59,692 nt of DNA. Source: Crocinitomicaceae bacterium. Lineage in GTDB: Bacteria; Bacteroidota; Bacteroidia; Flavobacteriales_D; Crocinitomicaceae. The stretch spans positions 1 through 59,692 of the forward strand of contig JAGQYP010000019.1 in assembly GCA_020436025.1 (NCBI GenBank), in the 5' to 3' direction. The translations under genes were made by a program, and so were the position numbers. Below are positions 52,559-59,692 of this stretch, piece by piece (the stretch's first letter is position 1; each line of letters starts with the position of its first letter). The notes below the pieces were generated by a model. That model searched no databases and was not told where the DNA came from. It was given only the letters and a program-made list of their open reading frames with translations.

Positions 52559-53051
52559 ATGGACAATCCATACATGCGCTGTATTGATTGTTAACTAGAA
52601 GTACTTTTTCTACGTTTTGATCTTTTACTTCGATTGGTTTTCCTCCCGTGAGTTCCCAACTTGAGGATTCTGTATAATGTTCAGAACTGGATTGGTATCC
52701 TTTTGGTACAAATTGACCATTTTCTGCTGTTTTGTAGTCCAACACAAATCCATATTTGCCTGATTTTACTTCTACTGTGAAGAACCCCTTATCATCTGTT
52801 GTAATTCGATCCCAAAGTTTTGGTTTTTGATCTTCACCCATGTATTCCACTACGTAGATCGTATAATTTGCTTTTGGATATTGTGGACGCGGGTATACAT
52901 CTTCCCTTGGTGCCCCACCCTGATGAAAGCTTGTGTAGGTTATTCTACCTGTCATTTTATATCTTTTTACCGTAGGGTCAATATGAATTTCTTGAGACCA
53001 TCCATAAGTACTTATCAACATTACTATTGCTAACCATTTCATAAGCTTCAT
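52557..53051 (-). CDS. Exported protein of unknown function
   Basis: A 164-residue product with a signal peptide (MKLMKWLAIVMLISTYGWSQ). The mature part begins with RYKMTGRITYTSFHQGGAPR, then a Carboxypeptidase-regulatory-like beta sandwich (KLWDRITTDDKGFFTVEVKSG, KYGFVLDYKTAENGQF) and ends with a SACMDCP tail that could bind a metal or form a disulfide. It is divergent from yceI, so it may share the operator region 53079-53148. Family not certain. Confidence 0.68.
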   Translation of the reverse strand: MKLMKWLAIVMLISTYGWSQEIHIDPTVKRYKMTGRITYTSFHQGGAPREDVYPRPQYPKANYTIYVVEYMGEDQKPKLWDRITTDDKGFFTVEVKSGKYGFVLDYKTAENGQFVPKGYQSSSEHYTESSSWELTGGKPIEVKDQNVEKVLLVNNQYSACMDCP

Positions 53052-53078
53052 TTTTACTTCTGTACACCCAATTTGATC

Positions 53079-53094
53079 ATTCGTTCAAAAATAT
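53079..53094. promoter_or_regulatory. Operator-like half-matched palindrome 1
   Basis: ATTCGTTCAAAAATAT has one good half (ATTCGTTC) of the same element as the two sites to the right; the right half is degenerate. Centre 53086.5, 26 bp from the next site. Confidence 0.5.
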
Positions 53095-53104
53095 TTTCAA
53101 TTTT

Positions 53105-53120
53105 ATTTGTTCAAACGAAT
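53105..53120. promoter_or_regulatory. Operator-like palindrome 2
   Basis: ATTTGTTCAAACGAAT, six of eight half-site bases symmetric. Centre 53112.5, 28 bp from the perfect site. It contains TTTG at 53106-53109, a possible -33 box for yceI. Confidence 0.65.
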
Positions 53121-53132
53121 AATGTTCTAGAT

Positions 53133-53148
53133 ATTTGTTTAAACAAAT
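53133..53148. promoter_or_regulatory. Operator-like perfect palindrome 3 over the yceI promoter
   Basis: ATTTGTTTAAACAAAT is a perfect 16-bp palindrome ending 13 bp before the yceI ATG. Its left half overlaps GATATTTG (53130-53137), a one-mismatch -7 box 20 bp from the TTTG at 53106-53109, so a bound repressor would block transcription. MarR-family regulators often bind such sites and often sit beside yceI; no such gene is in the window. Confidence 0.75.
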
Positions 53149-53161
53149 TAATTTAAAAAAG

Positions 53162-53749
53162 ATGAAGAAAATAGGAATGATTGCCATGATGTTTATGTTT
53201 TCAGGAACAATGTTGGCGCAAAAAGCGAAGGATTGGAAAATAGACAGATCCCATTCGAGTGTAAGATTTGAAGTGAAACATTTGGTATCCATGACACCTG
53301 GGAAATTTGATGATTTCAGTGGAACAATAGCCTTTGATCAGAAAGATCTAAAGAATAGTAAAGTTACTTTCGAAATTGATGTAAACTCGATTAATACAGA
53401 TAATGAGAAAAGGGATGGCCATTTGAAATCGGCAGACTTTTTTAACACCGAAAAGTATCCAAATATGAAATTCGAATCCACTGAATTTCTAAAAAAGGAA
53501 GATGGGCTTTATCATGTAAAAGGAAAACTAACGATTAAAGACCAAACGAAGGATGTGGTGCTGCCATTGAAAATCACAGGAATTGCAGATAATCCTTGGA
53601 ATAAAGAGGCACAGGTGATGGGCGTTTCTATTCATACAACAATAAAAAGATCAGATTATGGCGTAGGAGTTGGAGATTATGCTTCCGATGCTGTAATTGG
53701 AGATGAAGTTGAAATTCACATTGCCATGGAACTTGGAGCAGATAAATAG
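53162..53749 (+). CDS. YceI-family periplasmic lipid-binding-like protein
   Basis: From ATG 53162 (a start at 53135 would begin within the palindrome) the product is 195 residues with a signal peptide (MKKIGMIAMMFMFSGTMLAQ). The mature part is a YceI lipocalin-like barrel: DWKIDRSHSSVRFEVKHLVS, GKFDDFSGTIAF, KVTFEIDVNSINTDNEKRD, HLKSADFFNTEKYPNMKFES, then VGVSIHTTIKRSDYGVG. The family binds polyprenoid or other lipids in the periplasm; the ligand here is unknown. Its promoter region holds three spaced operator-like palindromes, and a terminator follows. Confidence 0.92.
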   Translation: MKKIGMIAMMFMFSGTMLAQKAKDWKIDRSHSSVRFEVKHLVSMTPGKFDDFSGTIAFDQKDLKNSKVTFEIDVNSINTDNEKRDGHLKSADFFNTEKYPNMKFESTEFLKKEDGLYHVKGKLTIKDQTKDVVLPLKITGIADNPWNKEAQVMGVSIHTTIKRSDYGVGVGDYASDAVIGDEVEIHIAMELGADK

Positions 53750-53783
53750 TCGATTAATTTCTAAAATGTAACTAATAATAAAT

Positions 53784-53817
53784 GGGGAGCATTCTGTGAG
53801 TGCTCCTTTCTTTTTTT
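53784..53817 (+). terminator. Terminator of yceI
   Basis: GGAGCA (53786-53791) with TGCTCC (53801-53806), extended by two G-T pairs, followed by TTTCTTTTTTT. Confidence 0.82.
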
Positions 53818-53907
53818 CTGAAAAGTTTGGATTAATTTCATGTAAAACGATTGTTAATGAACAATTTAAACTTGTAAATCAGCGTTTTAATTCGTATATT
53901 AAAAGGA

Positions 53908-54414
53908 ATGGCACGTAAAATTATTTTCATAGTATTCACTTTGTTTTTATTGACTTCATGTAAGTCCAGATGGATGATTGGGACTTGGGAAGGATTGGGA
54001 CAAGAAGATCAAGGAACAGTTTGGTCTGTGAATATTACTGCCGAAAATAAGAATGACATTGCCATCTCCTACCCTGGAGAGGAAATTGGATCTGAATGGG
54101 AATTGGTTTTTGAAAAGAACGACCAGATTTGTTATTTGGAGCACTTAAAGTTTGGATTAGAGCAAGAAAGTGAAATCTACACGGTATTAGTCAACAGAAT
54201 CAGTGACGATATCTTACAAATTAAATACTTTGAATTTCATCCCAATGATTTAAATATTTACAATTTGTTTTCTCCTGAGAAATTAATTGCCACAGCCATG
54301 ATCAAAAGGCGAATGGGCGGTGGAAACATGTGTAAAACCTCAGGAACTCCAAAGAATTTTGAATTTGTTCCTCAACCTATCAAATTAGAAAAGGCAGCTA
54401 AATACAAGCCTTAA
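53908..54414 (+). CDS. Small lipoprotein of unknown function
   Basis: A 168-residue product with a lipobox (LLTSC, Cys at residue 18) and then SRWMIGTWEGLGQ, the GTWEG start of many lipocalin-like Bacteroidota lipoproteins. It continues with beta-strands (VNITAENKNDIAISYPGEEI, ICYLEHLKFGLEQE) and ends with a polar tail; TAMIKRRMGG is unusual. The fold is inferred, the function unknown. The next gene is 41 bp downstream on the same strand. Confidence 0.7.
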   Translation: MARKIIFIVFTLFLLTSCKSRWMIGTWEGLGQEDQGTVWSVNITAENKNDIAISYPGEEIGSEWELVFEKNDQICYLEHLKFGLEQESEIYTVLVNRISDDILQIKYFEFHPNDLNIYNLFSPEKLIATAMIKRRMGGGNMCKTSGTPKNFEFVPQPIKLEKAAKYKP

Positions 54415-54455
54415 TTGAGCGTTTTCCATAAAATCTGATTATTTTTAAAAGAAAA

Positions 54456-55241
54456 ATGCGTTACACATTCTTCCTTTTGTTTGTTTCTAGTTTCATCTAT
54501 TCTTATGCACAATCTGAGAAGGATTCACTGGCTCAAGTAGTTGCAACGGAAATTTGTGATTGTGCTGAAAAAATCAACGTAAATGAAATAGACAAAATCA
54601 ATGAAAGAGGGGTTGAATGCACCAATAGCATTTTAGCCAAGCATTTTGATCCCAATTTTTTCAATCCTCAATCGAATGAAGAAAAACTTGAATATGCGAT
54701 TCAAATGGATAAAATTGGTGTGGAGATTAGAAAGTGTGAGCGAATCATTTACTTACAAAAAATTGCCAACATCTATCCCAATCCAAAACCAGAAGTATCT
54801 GAAGAGTTATTCCTGACTACCGAATTCTTACAATATTTTGGATTAGAAAAGACGGAAGATGGTGACAAACCTGGAATGAAAATTTATGATGGTCCGCAAA
54901 ACAAAGAGCGCATTCAAAGATTTGTAGACATACGATGGGAATTTGAAACCAATGAAGACGCCTTAAAATACCACCGATACAAATTGAACGAAAACTCAGA
55001 AGGGGGACGTCCGATCGAAATAAAACAAGAAATTGGAGGCATCCAAGAATTGAAAGTATTTGAAGAAAGTGAGAAAATGCGCGAAATATTGGATGAAATG
55101 AAGTTGGACGGAAAACAGTACTACTTCATCTTTGTGAAAGGAAAAGTGTTGATCAAGCTATTTTTCGGAGTTCCTAAAGATTATGAGCTCATCAATTTGA
55201 TTCCATTTGTTCAACAAGCAAGAGATCAGATTAAAGAATGA
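54456..55241 (+). CDS. Exported protein of unknown function with conserved cysteines
   Basis: A 261-residue product with a signal peptide (MRYTFFLLFVSSFIYSYAQ). The N-terminal half has ATEICDCAEKINVNEIDKIN, VECTNSILAKHF and EIRKCERI, four cysteines in a pattern I associate with uncharacterised helical Bacteroidota proteins. The C-terminal half is mixed alpha/beta. It overlaps the GNAT gene by four bases (ATGA), so they are translationally coupled. Function not known. Confidence 0.72.
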   Translation: MRYTFFLLFVSSFIYSYAQSEKDSLAQVVATEICDCAEKINVNEIDKINERGVECTNSILAKHFDPNFFNPQSNEEKLEYAIQMDKIGVEIRKCERIIYLQKIANIYPNPKPEVSEELFLTTEFLQYFGLEKTEDGDKPGMKIYDGPQNKERIQRFVDIRWEFETNEDALKYHRYKLNENSEGGRPIEIKQEIGGIQELKVFEESEKMREILDEMKLDGKQYYFIFVKGKVLIKLFFGVPKDYELINLIPFVQQARDQIKE

Positions 55242-55750
55242 TTGAGCAAGCAGCAATAACCGAGGCTCGCAAAGAAGATTTGCCGGGAATACTCGAAATC
55301 TGGAATCATGAAATCCTTACTGGCACTGCTATTTTTGATGAAACTCCCAAAACAATCCAAGAGGTTGAAGCTTGGTGGAAAGAGAGAAAATCTGGTGGTT
55401 TTCCTGTCTTTGTAATTCTGGAGGAAAATCAGGTAATGTGCTATGGTACTTATGCGCAATTCAGACCCAAAACGGGCTATAGAATTTCGGTGGAGCACTC
55501 TATTTATGCTCACCCAGAATCCAGAGGAAAAGGATTAGGGAAATTGATGATGCGCAAATTAATTCAAACTGCTCGAGATCAAAAATTAGAAAACATGATA
55601 GGCGTGATCGATGGATCGAATTATAAAAGCATTCGCTTCCACGAAAAATTTGGTTTTATCGAATGCGGCAGAATGGAACGAATAGGAATTAAATTTGGCC
55701 GCCACCTAGATATTGTCATCATGCAATTGCAGCTTCGTCAAAATCTTTAA
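55238..55750 (+). CDS. GNAT N-acetyltransferase, phosphinothricin/methionine-sulfoximine acetyltransferase-like
   Basis: A 170-residue enzyme of the GNAT fold. AATITEARKEDLPGILEIWN-type N-terminus, the IFDETPKTIQEVEAWW stretch, the GTYAQFRPKTGYR strand, EHSIYAHPESRGKGLGKLMM for acetyl-CoA binding (RGKGLG), and a late IRFHEKFGFIECGRMERIGI. The group acetylates free amino groups of amino acid analogues or drugs. Its true substrate is unknown. It lies directly behind an exported protein (4-bp overlap) and meets the convergent glycine-rich gene at its stop (0-bp gap). Confidence 0.9.
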   Translation: MIEQAAITEARKEDLPGILEIWNHEILTGTAIFDETPKTIQEVEAWWKERKSGGFPVFVILEENQVMCYGTYAQFRPKTGYRISVEHSIYAHPESRGKGLGKLMMRKLIQTARDQKLENMIGVIDGSNYKSIRFHEKFGFIECGRMERIGIKFGRHLDIVIMQLQLRQNL

Positions 55751-56776
55751 CTACTCTTGTTCTAATTCTAGAATTTTGAATACAGGAGCAGGTCCTACAT
55801 TTCCAGATCTTCCATTCAGACCATTTCTTCCCCTTTGACCGTACACTCTTTGATTTTCACTGTTTACATAATAAGCCGGTGTTCCAGGTCTGCCATGTTC
55901 ACCTGGTTCCCCACCTTGACTATACACATCAATTCTATTTCTATATTTTTCAGCCTTGGTATCCATGTAGACGAAGATCGCACCTCCGTCGCCACCATCG
56001 CCACCGTCTCCACCGTCTCCACCTCTTCCTAGGCTCGTTCCGGCTCTTTTTCCATTTCCGCCATTACCACCATCGCCTCCTTGTCCTCCTTTAGAGATGA
56101 TCGCAATTTTACCCGCATTGGCTGGATTGAATTTTCTGGAATATTCCTTCTTTTTTGACAAATTCACCACTTTCACTAAAACCATTTCTCCATCAGCTTC
56201 CTGAACCACAGAAACGAAGATTTCGAGAGAATCACCTGGATTTCCTTTCCCTCCTTTTCCTCCATCTTCTCCATGATGTAAGGAGATATTATTTTGTCTG
56301 GATCCAACATTACTTACACCGGCATCTCCTCCCCTTCTTCCGGTAAAACCTTTTTCTCCTTCAAAAACAAACTCCTGTGTTCCACCGTGATTAATTTCAA
56401 TAACTTTTTCGATTTTAAAATCAGGATGAAATCTGTTAGTGATTTTGATGTCCAATTTCTCCACACTATGGTCATCCGAGACAATGATTTCCCCTTTGAC
56501 TTTATTCCATCGGCCACCTTCTACTTCAACTACGAATTCTCCCCAACCCATATTTCCTTTTCCTTGAAAATATCCTTCTTTCGTTCTGAATTCTTTGCAT
56601 TTATCCGGACTTTTTGAATAGGCTCGTACCAATATTCCAATCGGCAAACGAGCACCCGCATGCAAAGCAGCATCCTGAAGATAAACCAGTTGTTGTTCTT
56701 TGATTTTCAGACCCTCAAATTTTTGAGCGTAAACTGATATTGTAGGTAGAAGTAAAAATAGAATAAGCCATCTCAT
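55751..56776 (-). CDS. Exported protein with a glycine-rich collagen-like region
   Basis: A 341-residue protein with a signal peptide (MRWLILFLLLPTISVYAQ). After a globular N-terminal half (about 20-170) there are glycine repeats: GEDGGKGGKGNPGD (about 175), GGQGGDGGNGGNG (about 235), GRGGDGGDGGDGGDGG (about 250-270), GGEPGEHGRPGTP and GQRGRNGLNGRSGNVGP to the end. They are partly GxY and partly GGx/GGDGG, so a flexible or collagen-like extension. It may be a surface or matrix protein. It ends exactly at the GNAT stop. Confidence 0.75.
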   Translation of the reverse strand: MRWLILFLLLPTISVYAQKFEGLKIKEQQLVYLQDAALHAGARLPIGILVRAYSKSPDKCKEFRTKEGYFQGKGNMGWGEFVVEVEGGRWNKVKGEIIVSDDHSVEKLDIKITNRFHPDFKIEKVIEINHGGTQEFVFEGEKGFTGRRGGDAGVSNVGSRQNNISLHHGEDGGKGGKGNPGDSLEIFVSVVQEADGEMVLVKVVNLSKKKEYSRKFNPANAGKIAIISKGGQGGDGGNGGNGKRAGTSLGRGGDGGDGGDGGDGGAIFVYMDTKAEKYRNRIDVYSQGGEPGEHGRPGTPAYYVNSENQRVYGQRGRNGLNGRSGNVGPAPVFKILELEQE

Positions 56777-56922
56777 GATTAACGAATTTAGTCAAGTTAT
56801 AAATATAATTAAATTCTGAATTGTCAAGCAGTTAGAGACAAAAATCAAACCGAAAACAGATTCCCTTTGAATTACCTTGAATTTTGAGTAAATTAAAAGC
56901 ACTGTTAACACCTTGAAAAACT

Positions 56923-58161
56923 ATTACTGCAACTGAAAACATAGAAGAGTTAAAGCGTAAAGCCAAGTATTTGGAGATTATCAACTCATTTGCAAGTAAA
57001 CTACTGCATTTAGATACTGTTGATGAAACTGTTTGGACTGTTGCTCAAAATGTGATATCTGAATTGGATTATGTGGACTGCATCATCTATTTGATGGAAG
57101 ACAATCGATTGATTCAAAAAGCCGCTTATGGACCTAAGAATCCGCGGGAGCACCAAATCAAGGATCCGATCATATTACATTTAGGAGAAGGAATTTGTGG
57201 ATTGGTAGCACAAAGTGGAAAATCGATGATTATCAGAGATACTTCAAAAGATCCACGATACAAGGTAGATGATGCCATGCGCTATTCAGAAATCAGTGTA
57301 CCTATTATCTTTCAAGATCAGGTGATAGGTGTCATTGACTCCGAACATCCGGAAAAAAATTTCTTTACAGAAGAAGATCAAGAAATACTGGAGACCATTG
57401 CTTCTATGCTTGCGGTCAAGATTAAACAAGCGGAAGCCACGCAAGAATTGAAGAAAAATCAAGCGGATTTAAAGAAAAAGGTCAAAGAGAAGACACAAAA
57501 GCTTGAAAACTCCCTAAAAAAGCTCAAAGAATACAATAAAGAGATTGAGGAAAGTAACCGACAAAAGGAAATTCTGCTGAAAGAAATCCATCATCGGGTA
57601 AAAAATAACTTACAGATTGTTTCTAGTTTGATGAATTTACACATGTACAAGACCGAAAACGGGGAAGCCCAAGATGTCTTCAATGATTGCCGTAACAGAG
57701 TCAATTCCATGGCTGTAATTCACGAACAACTTTACGGAGAACAAGATATGTATGGGATCAATTCAAAATCATACATCACTGAAATTGGTCAGGAACTATT
57801 GATTTCTTATGATGTGGCCAACGAGATCAATATTGAATATGAAGTGGAACCCATGATTTATTCCTTAGACATTAGCGTTCCTTTTGGCCTCATTCTGAAC
57901 GAATTATTGGTGAATTCATTTAAATATGCCTTTCCGGAAAACAAAGGGGTGATCCGAATTCTGAATTATCAAGAAGGAGATGACACCATTTTGAAAGTTG
58001 AAGATGATGGAATTGGTTACGACCCAAAAACGGCAAGAAACAATAGCTTAGGACTAGAACTCATTGAAGCGCTGACCGAACAATTGAATGGCAGTTTTAC
58101 CATTTCCGGAAGTAAAAAAGGAACTGTAGCAGTTCTTAGATTCAGAAATAAGAATGATTAA
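56923..58161 (+). CDS. GAF-domain sensor histidine kinase (HisKA_2 type)
   Basis: The frame is open from 56917 and has no ATG before the conserved part. The likely start is ATT at 56923, giving ITATENIEELKRKAKYLEI; the TTG at 56971 would remove this helix. From ATT the product is 412 residues: an N-terminal GAF domain (about 30-165), a coiled coil (about 165-215), then the HisKA_2 dimerisation helix with the phosphorylated histidine in HHRVKNNLQIVSSLM, and an HATPase_c domain with NELLVNSFKYAF, VEDDGIGYDP and SLGLELIEALTEQLNG. It is cytoplasmic; no response regulator is next to it. Confidence 0.88.
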   Translation: MTATENIEELKRKAKYLEIINSFASKLLHLDTVDETVWTVAQNVISELDYVDCIIYLMEDNRLIQKAAYGPKNPREHQIKDPIILHLGEGICGLVAQSGKSMIIRDTSKDPRYKVDDAMRYSEISVPIIFQDQVIGVIDSEHPEKNFFTEEDQEILETIASMLAVKIKQAEATQELKKNQADLKKKVKEKTQKLENSLKKLKEYNKEIEESNRQKEILLKEIHHRVKNNLQIVSSLMNLHMYKTENGEAQDVFNDCRNRVNSMAVIHEQLYGEQDMYGINSKSYITEIGQELLISYDVANEINIEYEVEPMIYSLDISVPFGLILNELLVNSFKYAFPENKGVIRILNYQEGDDTILKVEDDGIGYDPKTARNNSLGLELIEALTEQLNGSFTISGSKKGTVAVLRFRNKND

Positions 58162-58973
58162 CCCGTGATTGGAACTTTACTTCTGTACGTTGTCTGATAA
58201 TTCATGATCATTACAGGCACCTTATACTTATTGGTCAGAATTTTATATTCTGTAGAATTCCCAAAAACTCCAGAGAAAATAGTGTCGCCATAATTCAAAA
58301 TAACTACAACATCAGCATTGTGATCATTCACGTATTCAATGAACTGATCTTCAAAATTCTTACGGTCTTCCGCCTTTTCAAATGAATATCTAACGTTTTT
58401 GTCCTTCAAATAAGATTTTGCCCAAATAACGTTTCTGTTCACCGCATTTTGCTGGTATTCATCTTTGAATTTTGGAAGGAATATTTTTAGTTCCGCTTCT
58501 AAATCCTGAGCCATGATGACAGCAGGTTCGAATTTTTGTTTGGATTCATTGCTCAACTCTAAAGGCATCGCGATTGTCTGAATATCTGCAATTTTAGACC
58601 CATGTTGAAGAACGACAAACACAACATTTAAAGAAGAAATCAATTTTAAGGAACGAGGGCTGCTAAAGAATCCTTTTTTCCCATCAGGATTCAAGGTAAA
58701 AATAACTGCAGAGGCACCTACTTCTTCTACTACTGTTTCGATATTATCTTCCAGACCACCCTTCTTTATGATTTTACCCGCTACATTTTTATCCAATCGA
58801 CTTTCAAATTCATCCAATTTGGATTTTAATTCCTCTTCAGAAAAATTATCAGCAAAGGAAACCAAATAGAAATTTCTTCCAGATTTGATTCTCATGTTTA
58901 CGTAGCTTAGTGTAGTTTCTGTGGATTGATTAAAATCAACTAAAACAATGGTATTTCCGGTGTCTTTCTTCAT
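58158..58973 (-). CDS. Tandem universal-stress-type protein
   Basis: A 271-residue protein with a first UspA-like alpha/beta unit (about 8-145, TIVLVDFNQSTETTLSYVN, ASAVIFTLNP) and a second unit (about 145-265, TIAMPLELSNESKQKFEPAV, ADVVVILNYGDTIFSGVFGN, PVMIMNYQT). The usual G2xG9xS ATP loop is replaced by GVFGNSTEY, partly kept. Two-domain Usps often bind nucleotide and respond to stress. Its stop (TTA at 58158) overlaps the stop of the histidine kinase in a shared TTAA; the genes converge. Confidence 0.75.
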   Translation of the reverse strand: MKKDTGNTIVLVDFNQSTETTLSYVNMRIKSGRNFYLVSFADNFSEEELKSKLDEFESRLDKNVAGKIIKKGGLEDNIETVVEEVGASAVIFTLNPDGKKGFFSSPRSLKLISSLNVVFVVLQHGSKIADIQTIAMPLELSNESKQKFEPAVIMAQDLEAELKIFLPKFKDEYQQNAVNRNVIWAKSYLKDKNVRYSFEKAEDRKNFEDQFIEYVNDHNADVVVILNYGDTIFSGVFGNSTEYKILTNKYKVPVMIMNYQTTYRSKVPITG

Positions 58974-59150
58974 ATCGAGTTGTATATCTTCAGCGAAATT
59001 ACAAAATTCCTTCTATTGATTAACTAATCCGTTGTTTATTTAGACTTTAGACCTTGCACTAAGGATAAAGATCATTGCCTTTTTGGATAATAATAAATTC
59101 CTTTCTTCCTACTTTGTGTTAAAACTTAAAACAGAAAAAGACCGACTCAA
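58974..59150. other. Intergenic stretch without recognised features
   Basis: A 177-bp gap with no gene, hairpin terminator, tRNA or repeat that I can support; TTTAGACTTTAGACC at 59039-59053 is a small local repeat. Confidence 0.4.
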
Positions 59151-59351
59151 TCAAGATTGATCCTCATCGTTTTCTTGATCCGAATCTTCCATTGATTCTA
59201 CCATTTTATATGCAAAAATCGTGTACAAGGCCAGTACACCTAATCCGATATAAAAAAAGGAATCATTTTCCCGGTATTTGGAAACAATCATAACCAGGTA
59301 GAGAAAGCCTACTGTGATGAAAATCAATTTTATAATTCGTGGACTGAACAT
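59151..59351 (-). CDS. Small two-helix membrane protein of unknown function
   Basis: A 66-residue protein with two hydrophobic segments (LIFITVGFLYLVMIVS and YIGLGVLALYTIFAY) separated by a short polar loop, and a very acidic tail (SMEDSDQENDEDQS). It is the last gene before the histone-deacetylase-family gene on the same strand, with 40 bp between. I see no family. The ATG at 59351 is the only start giving a full first helix. Confidence 0.6.
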   Translation of the reverse strand: MFSPRIIKLIFITVGFLYLVMIVSKYRENDSFFYIGLGVLALYTIFAYKMVESMEDSDQENDEDQS

Positions 59352-59391
59352 GAGCTATCTATGACTTAATTCCAGATTTTGTGCAATGGTA

Positions 59392-59692
59392 CTAAAAATA
59401 AATGTCCTGAGCCAATCTATACGTGTTTGCATGGCAATCCACAATTTCTTTGATGTCTTTGGAATAGCCGCCTCCCATGCATGCGACCACAGGCACTTTA
59501 ATTTCTTTGCATGTTTTTAGGACAAACTCATCTCTTTTTTTACAACCTTCTTTGGTCAGACCTAAACGCCCCAATTTATCCGAAGCCACTACATCTACTC
59601 CACTTTGGTAGAAAATAAAATCTGGTTCAAAAATCCGAATAACTTCCGAAACGTGTTTTTCCATTAAATAGAGATACTCCTTATCCTGAATT
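59392..59692 (-). CDS. Histone deacetylase superfamily protein, C-terminal part, cut by the window edge
   Basis: The frame remains open to the window end (IQDKEYLYL precedes Met at 59664), so the true start is beyond 59692. The visible part is the last 100 residues of an arginase-fold deacetylase: IFYQSGVDVVASDKLGRLGL (the metal-binding aspartate of the D..D pair), TKEGCKKRDE, and the C-terminal VVACMGGGYSKDI. Bacterial members act on acetyl-lysine, polyamines or acetoin. The catalytic histidines lie outside the window. Confidence 0.88.
   Translation of the reverse strand, partial: IQDKEYLYLMEKHVSEVIRIFEPDFIFYQSGVDVVASDKLGRLGLTKEGCKKRDEFVLKTCKEIKVPVVACMGGGYSKDIKEIVDCHANTYRLAQDIYF

Noticed and set aside
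53079..53148. Transposon or attachment-site inverted repeats
   Set aside because: The palindromes are short, evenly spaced and sit on a promoter; no integrase or transposase is near.
55238..55750. Acquired drug-resistance acetyltransferase
   Set aside because: It is phosphinothricin-acetyltransferase-like, but base composition and tight coupling to its neighbour match the chromosome; a common housekeeping type.
58974..59150. Possible tRNA or small RNA gene
   Set aside because: No cloverleaf, GTTCRA box or terminator is visible in this gap.

Overview
The window looks like chromosomal DNA of a low-GC Bacteroidota bacterium, most likely a Flavobacteriales relative of the Crocinitomicaceae/Cryomorphaceae type (an inference from gene content, not a database result). 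The evidence is two large secreted proteins with C-terminal sorting domains of the type IX secretion system (T9SS), promoter boxes of the TTTG/TAnnTTTG kind, a Bacteroidota-style fused E1 2-oxoacid dehydrogenase, many small signal-peptide or lipoprotein genes, and almost no Shine-Dalgarno sequences. I see no tRNA, rRNA, insertion sequence, prophage or CRISPR array. It reads as ordinary core and near-core chromosome with intergenic repeats.

Layout. 0.1-2.8 kb: an operon of a secreted protein with a DUF2723-like motif, an ECF sigma factor and a probable membrane anti-sigma partner. 2.9-8.0 kb: rhomboid protease, a three-gene envelope group (YdcF-like, membrane metallophosphoesterase, TonB C-terminal-domain protein), an MscS channel, and lgt. 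8.1-12.2 kb: serine biosynthesis (serC, serA) with DUF1015 and YggS genes. 12.2-16.2 kb: a pair of M16 metalloproteases, one catalytic and one inactive with an extra C-terminal domain. 16.3-20.8 kb: a SnoaL-like protein, then gcvT, 2-phosphosulfolactate phosphatase, an S1/P1-nuclease/phospholipase-C-like protein and a potassium channel on the minus strand. 21.0-25.1 kb: fused E1 dehydrogenase and a polytopic membrane protein. 25.1-29.4 kb: small secreted proteins, a DUF1295 membrane enzyme, an unusual MBL-fold protein, a second sigma factor, and smpB.

29.5-36.4 kb: a complete tripartite RND efflux operon. 36.5-39.7 kb: small lipoproteins and membrane proteins, including a YARHG-domain lipoprotein. 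39.7-42.5 kb: the last two steps of histidine degradation by the formylglutamate route (hutF, hutG) followed by a SET-domain protein. 42.5-43.2 kb: a gene-free island made of several intergenic repeat families. 43.2-52.4 kb: a T9SS surface protein, a BaiN/HI0933-type flavoprotein, an eight-haem cytochrome c lipoprotein with TPRs, and a secreted thermolysin-like M4 protease. 52.5-59.7 kb: a YceI gene controlled by what look like three spaced palindromic operators, small secreted proteins, a GNAT acetyltransferase, a glycine-rich secreted protein, a GAF-histidine kinase with a non-ATG start, a tandem universal-stress-type protein and the cut end of a histone-deacetylase-family gene.

The points I would look at first are the palindrome array upstream of yceI, the mosaic repeat island at 42.6-43.1 kb together with related repeats placed right after stop codons elsewhere, the secreted DUF2723-like protein co-transcribed with an ECF sigma factor, the bacterial SET protein, and the octahaem-TPR lipoprotein. 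I do not see a clear undescribed defence or mobile system.
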